Origin: Triticum aestivum
Taxonomy: Eukaryota > Streptophyta > Magnoliopsida > Poales > Poaceae
Assembly: GCF_018294505.1 (NCBI RefSeq)
Contig: NC_057812.1
Location: 64,498,494-64,562,493 of the forward strand
Direction: 5' to 3'
DNA: 64,000 nt
The position numbers and the translations under genes are program-made. The notes beneath the pieces are model-generated. The model did no database searches. It was given only the letters and a program-made list of their open reading frames with translations, and was not told the DNA's origin. This document shows, one piece after another, positions 55,067 to 64,000 of this stretch; the first letter of the stretch is position 1; each line of letters opens with the position of its first letter.

Positions 55067-56798
55067 TCACTGAGTCGATGAAGGAGCGCCAGCATTGATA
55101 GGGTCGGTTGTTGAGGTAGGGCCTGCCGCAGTGTCATCCAAATATTCATACTCATCAGTCTCACGTGATGAAGAATATGAGCTGGCTACCAAGGAAGGAA
55201 CTTTGGTCTTCTTGAATTTCTTCGCTGGTGCTTGAGACCATTCAAAGTCCTGCTTGAAACCCATTTACTTCAGATATTCTTCACCATAGAGATGACACAG
55301 AACAACCCAGGTACGATTGAATACTTCATGGAGGTAGAAGTGGTTTTTCTTCACTCCATTGTGTGTAGCAGTCATGTTGTGAAGAATAGAGCCAAACTGA
55401 CGCTTAACCCATTTGTGGTTGCGATCGACCTTCTGGTGAAGACTGAGGAGAAGATCACGATGAGTCATCAACCTTGGAGTTGTGCCTTGAGGATTTTGCT
55501 TTGAGGCATTGGCGGTAGAGTCATGAGTGGCAGAGTCATCATTGGTGGAATAAGATGCATCTCTGCGGAACTGACCATCCAATGGACGAATGCCTTCATC
55601 AATAATAGTAGTAGCCTTGCCCTTTCCATCAGTTGAGGAAAATGTCTGCTTGAGGACTTCTATTGGGGGCAAGTAACTGACGTGATTCTGCAAATCAGCC
55701 TTGTAGTTGATTGAAAACCTTGATCTATGGAATCTCATAATCCAAGGAGCGTAAGGCTTCAATTCAAAAGGAGACAGTGCAACGCTGGCCAGAGTCCTCA
55801 TGAAGAAATCATGGTAGTTGACAGGGGTTCCATGAATGATGTTGAATAGCAGATTCATCATGATACCAACGACCTCTTCTTCATTAGAGTCATGGCCCTT
55901 GATAGGACTCAGAGTCTTGGACAAGATGCGATATACAGTCCGTGGTACATACATCAATTCATTCATGAGGAATTTTGTCCTTGAGGATTGACCGGGCTTC
56001 AGCGGCTTCATCAACACTTGCATATAATGGTTAGTAAGTTCAGGTTCATGATATATACAATGTGCACTTTTAAGGGGAGGACTGACAGGCAGGGCATGAA
56101 GCAACTCAGAGGCCGGTGCTTTGAAGTGAGAATTCTCTGTCATCTAGTCCAATACCAAAGAGTTCACATCTTCAACATTTCATGTGATGTGCGGCATTGC
56201 ATAGAACTGAAGAATTAGTTCTTCATTCCAATCACATATATCAGTGCAGAAGTTGAGCAGTCCAGCATCGTGAAGAACACTGAGGACTGGCGCGAAGCAA
56301 GGTAGTGATTCCATGTCCACATGAGGAATATTTGCATGGTCAAAAACATTGTCCTTATCGAAAAGTAGTGAAGAATAGAAGTTTGCTTGGCTGGCAGTCT
56401 AGAAACGCTTCCTTCTAAGACCAGCAGAGTCATACGGGTTGTAATCCGTGAAGAATACATGCTCATGGAAGAAGTCAGCAGCCTTGAATTTTTGTTTCTG
56501 GGAGAAGGCATTCTTCGGCTTGAGTTGTGGAGTGCGAGTCAAAGTCATCATAGGCTCTGGAATCACGTTCTCAGGAACCATAGGCTGAGGAATTTCAGTT
56601 TCAGTTTTCAGTTGTAGCCTGGTTCTTATTTTCTTCAGCAGCTTTTTCATCAGCGCTAGTGGCTGGAATTTCTTCAGTAGTATTGTTATCAGCGCTAGTG
56701 GCTGGAATTGCTTCAGTAGTATTTTCATCAGTGCTAGTGGCTGGAGGTGCTTCAGGAACACGAGGTTCCTTCGAGCTCGTAATAACTTCAATGTGCAT
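55067..56798 (-). pseudogene. Extra ORF (aORF/env-like) of Copia-2
   Basis: The minus strand begins MHIEVITSSKEPRVPEAPPA with repeated ATSADENTTEEIP units. Another frame continues with FFHEHVFFTDYNPYDSAGLR, SQANFYSSLLFDKDNVFDHA and EELILQFYAMPHI. A stop interrupts LD.MTENSHFKAPASELLHAL, after which 292 codons are open (56143-55265). The frame resumes after a TAA with MGFKQDFEWSQAPAKKFKK. The mix of N-terminal low-complexity repeats and a conserved helical body is known from extra proteins between pol and 3' LTR in SIRE/Maximus-type Copia elements. Their function is not established. Stops and frameshifts make this a pseudogene. Confidence 0.65.
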
Positions 56799-56814
56799 AG
56801 GGGACTAAGGGATT

Positions 56815-57839
56815 TGTTGGAGTGGGGTGAAGAGCGGAGAGTTGGGGTGCCGACTCTGCCAATATCCACTAGAGTGTGGAGCACCCAATATCCACGTTTG
56901 CCGGCGTCCTGGGAACGGGGGTCCCCAGACTTGCCTGCCTGCGGCCCGCGGCGTGGCTGAGCCAGCAGGCCGTACAACCCATCTTCACCAACAAAGCACC
57001 CAAGTCCCTCACGAGGGGCCAAGCCTCATGAGGCGGACGACGCAAGACCTCCTCTGGAGTGGCCTAGCTATGCAGGCTCACGAGGAGCGGAGGTATTAAG
57101 GCGAGTCGAGCCTCATGAGGTTCTCGTGACGTGAGCCACGATGATGGACAGCAGGCGGGCACCAAGCGGGCGCCAGCGTGCATAGCGTCCTTGCTTCCAC
57201 TTTGGTGCAAAGGGGCAAGCGCAGCCGTGGAGTACCGAGGCCTCAGGCAAAGGTTGCCATTTCGGTGCAACAAGACCAAGACCATGGACTGCAAGACGGA
57301 GGTCACCGTGGAGCCCAGAACAACGTCACCACCAGAACTTTGTGCAGGCGAAGACTACTTTTGTCAGGATAGCTTGTACTAGCTGTCCCCCCTTCAAATT
57401 AGCCCGCCATTGTTGGCTCCCTTCCCGCTCGATATTTGGGAAGAGGACCAGGGCCTCTATAAATAGGACTAGCCACCATAGTGGAGATGGGGGTCGGAGC
57501 TGAGTGAGAGAGAGGACGATATCATCTTAGCTCGACAGAGACAACCTCACACACAAGCTCACCGAGCAAAAGAACGCCTTAACCTCAGGAGGCCGTTCTG
57601 CACTTGTATTGTTCATCATCAGCCCAAGAGGCAATCCACCACCACCACACTACAGTAGGGTATTACACCACAACGGTGGCCCGAACTAGTATAAACCCTG
57701 TGTCCATTTGTGTTATGAGTTCGTCGAGTTCGTCCGCGAGATCCTAGCAAGCTAGAGCATAGATCGGTTGGAGGGAAAGACTTCGTGCGCACCCCAGTAT
57801 TCGAACATTAAGGGTTTGCCGGGACCCCATACCCCGACA
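56815..57839 (+). repeat. Gypsy-type 5' LTR
   Basis: The LTR appears to start TGTTGG at 56815 and ends CCCCGACA at 57839. It includes TATAAATA at 57458-57465. The next bases form a primer-binding region. The left end is less certain because no matching 3' LTR lies in the window. Confidence 0.65.
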
Positions 57840-57865
57840 TTTCGCACGCCAGGTAGGGGTGCGCC
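57840..57865 (+). promoter_or_regulatory. Primer-binding region of the Gypsy element
   Basis: TTTCGCACGCCAGGTAGGGG follows the LTR end. It is a variant of the GGCGCGCCAGGTAGGGG typical after LTRs of many grass Gypsy elements. Confidence 0.6.
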
Positions 57866-57914
57866 GGAGCTTTTCTCCGTCAACTAGTGCCCCGTACCGC
57901 CGCACCACGCTCCC

Positions 57915-58186
57915 ATGACTGGTACCTCGCTACCGACCTCCTCGGCCGGCGCCAGCAGCAGGGAGTCTGGGTACCGAGCCCTGGCCTCCGCTCTCCGGCG
58001 GGTGCAGTGGCCGGTCATTTTCAGGACGAAGATGTCGTCGCGTTATGACGGTGCGGCAGACTCGGCGCTCTTCCTGCTAGCGTACGAGGAGGCCGTCCTC
58101 GAAGCTAGAGGTGACGACAAGATCATGGCAAACTTATTCCCCCTGGCCCTCGCCGGTGAGCCGCGCGCCTGGCTGCTCGGCCTCTG
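57915..58186 (+). pseudogene. Gypsy gag N-terminal fragment
   Basis: The ATG at 57915 opens MTGTSLPTSSAGAS. The frame includes YDGAADSALFLLAYEEAVLE and GDDKIMANLFPLALAGEPRA, then WLL, the conserved start of Gypsy Gag (retrotrans_gag) proteins. Homology stops at about 58186 where a different repeat is joined, so the rest of the gene is missing here. Confidence 0.8.
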
Positions 58187-60051
58187 CTACCTCTTGAGCA
58201 CTACGTTGGTTTTCCCCGAAGAGGAAGGGATGATGCAGCAAAGTAGCGTAAGTATTTCCCTCAGTTTTTGAGAACCAATGTATCAATCCAGTAGGAGGCT
58301 ACGCTCGAGTCCCTCGTACCTACACAAAAACAATAGCTCAACGCAACCAACGCGCTTAGGGGTTGTCAATCCCTATAGGGCCACTTACGAGAGTGAGATC
58401 TGACAGATATGATAAAGATAATATTTTTTTGGTATTTTTTATGATAAATATGAAAAGTAAAATAAAAGCAAGTAAATAGCAAAGGAAATAACAAGTAGTA
58501 GGATATCAATATGATGAAGATAGACCCGGGGGCCATAGATTTCACTAGTGGCTTCTCTCGAGAGCATAAGTATTCTACGATGGGTGAACAAATTACTGTT
58601 GAGGCAATTGACATAATTGAGCATAGTTATGAGAATATCTAGGTATGATCATGTATATAGGCATCACGTCAGAGACAAGTAGACCGATTCTTGCCTGCAT
58701 CTACTACTATTACTCCACTCATCGACCGCTATCCAGCATGCATCTAGAGTATTAAGTTAAAAACAGAGTAACGCCTTAAGCAAGATGACATGATGTAGAG
58801 GGATAGACTCATGCAATATGAAGAAAACCCCATCTTGTTATCCTCGATGGCAACAATACAATACGTGCCTTGCTGTCACCGGGAAAGGACATCGCAAGAT
58901 TGAACCCAAAGCTAAGAACTTCTTCCATTGCAAGAAAGATCAATCTAGTAGGCCAAACCAAACTGATAATTCGAAGAGACTTGCAAAGATAACTAATCAT
59001 ACATAAAAGAATTCAAAGAAGATTCAAATATTATTCATTGATAAACTTGATCATAAACCCAGAATTCATCGGTCTCAACAAACACAACGCAAAAAGAAGA
59101 TTATATCGAATAGATCTCCACAAAGAGGGGGAGAACATCGTATTGAGATCCAAAAGAGAGAAGAAGCCATCTAGCTACTAAAAATGGACCCGTAGGTCTG
59201 AGGTAAACTACTCACACTTCATCGGAGAGACTATGGTGTTGATGTAGAAGCCCTTCGTGATCGATGCCCCCTCCGGCGGAGCTCCGGAACAGGCCCCAAG
59301 ATGGGATCTCGTGGATACAGAAAGTTATGGCGATGGAATTAGGGTTTTGGCTCTTGTTCTGATCGTTTGGGGGTACGTGGATGTATATAGGAGGAAGAAG
59401 TACGTCGGTTGAGCTTCGAGGGGCCCACGAGGCAGGGGGCGCGCCCTAGGGGGGCGCCCCTACCCTCGTGACCACCTCGTGGCTTTCTTGACGGAGGGTC
59501 CAAGTCTCCTCGATCTTATCTGATGGAAAATCATGTTTCCGAAGGTTTCATTCCATTTGGAATCTGTTTGATATTCCTTTTCTTCGAAACCCTAAAACAG
59601 GCAAAAAACAACAATTCTGGGCTGGGCCTCCAGTTAATAGGTTAGTCCCAAAAATAATACAAAAGTGCAAAATAAAGCCCAATAATGTCTAAAACAGTAG
59701 ATAATATAGCATGGAGCAATCAAAAATTATAGATACGTTGGAGACGTATCAAGCATCCCCAAGCTTAATTCTTGCTCGTCCTCGAGTAGGTAAATGATAA
59801 AAACAGAATTTTTGATGTGTTGTGCTACTTGGCATAATTTTAATGTAAATCTTCTTAATTGTGGTATGAATATTCAGATCCGAAAGATTCAAGACAAAAG
59901 TTCATATTGACAGAAAAATGATAATACTTCAAGCATACTAACTAAGCAATTATGTCTTCTCAAAATAACATGGCCAAAGAAAGTTCGTCCCTACAAAATC
60001 AAAAAGTTTAGTCATGTTTCATTTTCGTCACACAAGAATGCTATCATCATG
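58187..60051. mobile_element. Unclassified Triticeae-type repeat, non-coding
   Basis: The sequence opens with TGCTACCTCTTGAGCA and includes GGGATGATGCAGCAAAGTAG, ATCGACCGCTATCCAGCATG, GTGATCGATGCCCCCTCCGG and GGAGACGTATCAAGCA. I recognise it as a repeat common in wheat genomic DNA, probably LTR-related, but cannot name its class. It interrupts the Gypsy gag. No gene is supported. Confidence 0.5.
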
Positions 60052-60780
60052 CACTAGTAGAAAACAGGGCTTTGGTCCTGGCCGAGTCAGCCCATTAGTC
60101 CCGGTTCAGTCCAGAACCGGGACCAATGTGGGCATTGGTCCCGGTTCGTGAGCCCAGGGGGCCGGCCGGGCCACGTGGGCCATTGGTCCTAGTTCATCTG
60201 GACCTTTTGGTCCCGGTTGGTGGGATGAACCGGGACCAATGGGCCTCGCTCCTGGCCCACCACCATTCGTCCCGATTCGTGGCTTGAACCGGGACCAAAG
60301 GCTCCCCTTTAGTCCCGGCTCATGTCACCAACCGGGACCAATGAGGTGCCTATATATACCCCTCGCTCGCGAGCAGAGCACCCCAGTGCTCTGTTTTTCT
60401 CTGGCCGAGGGGGAGAGGGCACTAGTAGAAAACAAGGCTATGGTCCAGGCCGGCTCAGCCCATTAGTCCCGGTTCAGTGTAGAACCGGGACCAATGTGGG
60501 CATTGGTCCCGGTTCGTGAGCCCAGGGGGCCGGCCGGGCCACGTGGGCCATTGGTCCCGGTTCGTCTGGACCTTTTGGTCCCGGTTGGTGGGACGAACCG
60601 GGACCAATGGGCCTCGCTCCTGGCCCACCACCATTGGTCCCGGTTGGTGGCTTGAACCGGGACCAAAGGCTCCCCTTTAGTCCCGGTTCATGCCACCAAC
60701 CGGGACCAATGAGGTGCCTATATATACCCCCTCGCGCAAGAGCAGAGCACAGTGCTCTGTTTTTTCTGGCCGAGGGGGAG
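60052..60780 (+). repeat. Tandem duplication of the CACTA-E terminus and promoter
   Basis: 60052-60419 and 60420-60780 are near-identical copies. Each starts with CACTAGTAGAAAACA and ends GGCCGAGGGGGAGAGGG, and each carries a TATATATA box (60351-60358 and 60719-60726). The second copy leads into the transcribed region. Confidence 0.9.
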
Positions 60781-61102
60781 AGGGCTTTGTGGTGCTCTAG
60801 CTCACCTCCTATGCACATGAGGTGTTCGATGGAATGCCCGAGCCACACTACTTAAGCTTTCTCCTCTCGAAGCTCGACCTCCAAGCTCCATTTTCCTCGA
60901 GATTTGTCTAGATTTAGCGGTCCGTCACGCCCCGTCCCCGTCTTCACCGCCGTCGATCACCCGCGCCGATCTCATCACCGACACCACCGTGGTGAGCCTC
61001 TTGTTCTTATCTTCTTTCTGAAAGGAAAATATTCTTACTTGTATGTTTAGATAGATACTTGTATCATTTTCTTACATTTATTATTGCATCTTATATAGTG
61101 CG
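60781..61102 (+). other. 5' leader of CACTA-E
   Basis: A CT-rich leader (CTTTCTCCTCTCGAAGCTCG onward) includes a possible intron starting GGTGAGCC near 60991. No conserved coding sequence is seen. Confidence 0.5.
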
Positions 61103-61549
61103 ATGGTTTTGGTATCCGCCCCCGTCGGCCCTCGTCCTGTCTATGATTCGGATTTGGTATGTATATTATCTTTATAACTATTGGTTCATTTATTGTTTAT
61201 GAAAATTATGCCGACCAACGTGAGATAGATTTTATTTATCTAGGATGTATGTGAATCGGAAATGCCAACCGACCCTATTGTCGAGAGGTTAAATTTAGTT
61301 GAAGAAGAAAACAATTTGTTGAAGGAAAAAATAAAAAAAATTGAGGAGGAGAAGATGATATTGGAGTTGCATGTTGCGGATGTCGTCGATGATCACAAGA
61401 TCAAGATGGATGCAATGCGCTTGAAGATTAGAAAGATTAGAAAATATGCCATTCATACCGAGGCTTGGTATCATTATGCCGTTGGATCAATTGTTACCCC
61501 TGTTGCGATTATGATCGCATTTGTTTTCACATTGAAATGTTTTACATAG
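61103..61549 (+). CDS. Small two-exon coiled-coil membrane protein of CACTA-E
   Basis: Exon 1 (61103-61156) encodes MVLVSAPVGPRPVYDSDL and ends at GTATGT. Exon 2 (61244-61549) starts after CTAG in phase 0 with DVCESE, giving 119 residues to a TAG. Residues about 31-85 form a Leu/Glu/Lys-rich helix (VERLNLVEEENNLLKEKIKK) likely to be a coiled coil. Residues about 96-115 (YAVGSIVTPVAIMIAFVFTL) are a single membrane segment, with a very short tail. This fits a tail-anchored protein. I do not recognise a family. It lies between the terminus and the transposase on the same strand and may be an accessory element protein. The splice model is inferred from sequence. Confidence 0.6.
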
Positions 61550-61634
61550 TTTCAATGTATGGTTTAATTAATTAGATGCTCTGGAGAGCTATATGTTGTT
61601 AGATGAGAACTATGTATGCACTTAATGCATGCAG

Positions 61635-64000
61635 ATGAACCGGCAATGGATGTACGGTGACAGACACACCCGCGAGTACATTAAGGGCGTGCATGAGTTT
61701 CTCGATGCGGCTGAGGCAAACAAGTAGAATGGTTTTATGTGTTGTCCATGCACTGAATGTGGGAATACGAGGTCTTACTCTAACCGGAAAATCCTTCACT
61801 CCCACCTGCTTTACAAGGGTTTCATGCCACATTATAATGTTTGGACGAGGCACGGAGAAATAGGGGTTATGATGGAAGACGGCGAAGAAGAAGAGTACGA
61901 TGACAACTATGTGCCCCCTGAATACGGTGATGCTGCAACGGGGGGAGCTGGTGAAGATCAAGAGGAACCAGACGATGTGCCCAATGATGCTGCCACGGGT
62001 GAAGCAGCTGAAGATCAAGAGGAACCAGACGATGTGCCCGATGATGATGATCTCCGCCGGGTCATTGTCGATGCAAGGACGCAATGCATTAGTCAAAAGG
62101 AGAAGCTGAAGTTCGATCGCATGTTAGAGGATCACAAAAAAGGGTTATACCCCAATTGCGAAGATGGCAACACAAAGCTCGGTACCGTACTGGAATTGCT
62201 GCAGTGGAAGGCAGAGAATGCTGTGGCTGACAAAGGATTTGAGAAGCTACTGAAAATATTGAAGAAGAAGCTTCCAAAGGATAACGAATTGCCCGACAGT
62301 ACATACGCAGCAAAGAAGGTCGTATGCCCTCTAGGATTGGAGGTGGAGAAGATACATGCATGCCCTAATGACTGCATCCTCTACCGCGGTGCATACAAGG
62401 ATCTGAACGCATGCCCGGTATGCGGTGCGTTGCGGTATAAGATCAGACGAGATGACCCTGGTGATGTTGACGGCGAGCCCCTCAGGAAGAGGGTTCCTGC
62501 GAAGGTGATGTGGTATGCTCCTATAATACCACGGTTGAAACGTCTGTTCAGAAACGAAGAGCATGCCAAGTTGATGCGATGGCACAGTGAGAACCGAAAG
62601 AAAGATGGGAAGTTGAGAGCACCCGCTGACGGGTCGCAGTGGAGAAAAATCGAGAGAAAGTACTGGGATGAGTTTGCAAAGGACCCAAGGAATGTATGGT
62701 TTGCTTTAAGCGCGGATGGCATTAATCCTTTCGGGGAGCAGAGCAGCAATCACAGCACCTGGCCCGTGACTCTATGTATGTATAACCTTCCTCCTTGGAT
62801 GTGCATGAAGCGGAAGTTCATTATGATGCCAGTTCTCATCCAAGGCCCTAAGCAACCCGGCAACGAAATTGATGTGTACCTAAGGCCATTAGTTGAAGAA
62901 CTTTTACAGCTGTGGAATGGAAACGGTGTACGTACGTGGGATGAGCACAGACAGGAGGAATTTAACCTTAAGGCGTTGCTGTTCGTGACCATCAACGATT
63001 GGCCCGCTCTCAGTAACCTTTCAGGACAGACAAACAAAGGATACCACGCATGCACGCACTGTTTAGATGACACTGAAAGTATATACCTGGACAAATGCAG
63101 GAAGAATGTGTACCTGGGCCATCGTCGATTTCTTCCGACCAACCATCAATGTCGAAAGAAAGGCAAGCATTTCAAAGGCGAGGCAGATCACCGGAAGAAG
63201 CCCGCCATGCGCACCGGTGATCACGTGCTTGCTATGGTCAATGATTTACACTACGTAATCTTTGGAAAGGGTCCCGGTGGACTAGCTGTTCCGAATGACG
63301 CTGAGGGACACGCACCCATGTGGAAGAAGAAATCTATATTTTGGGACCTACCCTACTGGAAAGACCTAGAGGTCCGCTCCTCAATCGACGTGATGCACGT
63401 GACGAAGAACCTTTGCGTGAACCTGCTAGGCTTCTTGGGCGTGTATGGGAAGACAAAAGATACACCTGAGGCACGAGAGGACCTGCAACGTTTGCACGAA
63501 AAAGACGGCATGCCTCCGAAGCAGTATAAAGGTCCTGCCAGCTACGCTCTTACGAAAGAAGAGAAAGAAATCTTCTTTGAATGCCTGCTCAGTATGAAGG
63601 TCACGACTGGCTTCTCGTCGAATATAAAGGGAATAATAAATATGCCAGAGAAAAAGTTTCAGAACCTAAAGTCTCATGACTGCCACGTGATTATGACGCA
63701 ACTGCTTTCGGTTGCATTGAGGGGGCTTCTACCGGAAAACGTCCGATTAGCCATTGTGAAGCTATGTGCATTCCTCAATGCAATCTCTCAGAAGGTGATC
63801 GATCCAGAAATCGTACCAAGGCTAAGGAGTGATGTGGCGCAATGTCTTGTCAGTTTCGAGCTGGTGTTCCCACCATCCTTCTTCAATATCATGACGCACG
63901 TCCTAGTTCATCTAGTCGACGAGATTGTCATCCTGGGGCCCGTATTTCTACACAATATGTTCCCCTTTGAGAGGTTCATGGGAGTCCTAAAGAAATATGT
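61635..64000 (+). CDS. CACTA transposase (Transposase_21 family), one internal stop, runs off the window
   Basis: The ATG at 61635 opens MNRQWMYGDRHTREYIKGVH, the transposase-associated domain (residues 1-75) with CCPCTECGN...H. A tandem acidic repeat (EDQEEPDDVP twice, about residues 115-142) follows. The main Transposase_21 region includes CPLGLEVEKIHACPNDC, ALSADGINPFG, MKRKFIMMPVLIQG, IFWDLPYWKDLEV, IDVMHVTKN and, near the end, FELVFPPSFFNIMTHVLVH (DUF4218). A TAG at 61725-61727 (codon 31, probably from CAG) is the only break in 788 codons. An ATG at 61737 could start a shorter protein without the first part of the zinc-binding domain. A TGCAG just before the first ATG may be a splice acceptor from upstream exons. 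The 3' end is outside. Confidence 0.9.

Larger units (their letters stand above)
54012..56814 (-). mobile_element. Copia-2, 3' fragment on the minus strand
   Basis: The order on the minus strand is extra ORF, polypurine tract (AAAAGGGGGGAGAT complement at 54545-54560) and the beginning of the 3' LTR. No gag, integrase or RT is present. The right limit is where a Gypsy LTR starts (about 56815). It is related to Copia-1 in LTR start and layout but is a different family or subfamily. Confidence 0.75.
60052..64000 (+). mobile_element. CACTA-E, left part of an autonomous-type CACTA (truncated by window)
   Basis: The terminus CACTAGTAGAAAAC at 60052 is preceded by ATG (possible TSD; the right end is outside). 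Subterminal GGTCCCGGTT repeats in both directions are dense to about 60710. A two-exon small gene and a transposase follow on the same strand. The first 368 bp are duplicated in tandem. Confidence 0.9.

Noticed and set aside
62089..63142. Minus-strand open frames of 84-130 codons opposite the CACTA-E transposase
   Set aside because: The plus strand is open throughout and matches the transposase; the minus frames are shadows.

Overview
This looks like intergenic DNA from a large grass genome, most probably Triticeae (wheat, Aegilops or barley). The evidence is dense CACTA transposons, wheat-type Copia, Gypsy and LINE elements, Stowaway and Tourist MITEs, and plant nuclear gene fragments with introns. 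Nothing is bacterial. No host gene is certain to be functional. Almost all of the window is transposable elements nested inside each other, and many boundaries are fixed to the base by target-site duplications (TSDs).

Layout. (1) A broken CACTA transposase on the minus strand (CACTA-A) lies in two pieces, 1-199 and 52676-54012. (2) Between them is one 52.5 kb CACTA insertion (CACTA-B, 203-52675) with related termini and a TAA duplication. An uninterrupted homologous transposase at 61635-64000 shows what the empty site looked like. (3) Inside CACTA-B are a 7.1 kb LINE on the minus strand (4284-21802, 16-bp TSD), itself split by a 10.4 kb Copia element (8452-18859, TSD CCGTC); a 9.8 kb CACTA-C (25382-35143, TSD TAA); a 1.4 kb CACTA-D (41068-42497, TSD CTT); and several small MITEs. 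Subtracting these leaves about 23.7 kb for CACTA-B. (4) To the right of CACTA-A come a truncated minus-strand Copia end (54012-56814), the 5' end of a Gypsy element (56815-about 58186), an unclassified repeat (58187-60051), and the left end of an autonomous-type CACTA-E (60052 to beyond the window).

Cargo. CACTA-B has no recognisable main transposase. It carries a frameshifted F-box/DUF295 gene (22710-24053), a broken hypothetical gene cut by CACTA-C (35147-35951), an open reading frame for a DEDDy-type 3'-5' exonuclease-domain protein with all catalytic residues (38114-38782), a two-exon coiled-coil gene (44221-45006) and a decayed TnpA-like second CACTA gene (48902-49680) near its right end. 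CACTA-C carries exons of three unrelated conserved host genes on one strand: CCR4-NOT subunit 3, Hsp70-interacting protein (FAM10) and ribosomal protein uS10/S20. CACTA-E has a small two-exon coiled-coil/membrane gene and a long transposase broken by one stop codon.

History. CACTA-A received CACTA-B; CACTA-B received the LINE and CACTA-C; the LINE received the Copia element; and CACTA-C received a Tourist-like MITE in its tandem array. That is four levels of nesting on two branches. The Copia element lacks its integrase core and has a changed reverse transcriptase active site, so it probably moved with help from other copies or decayed after insertion.
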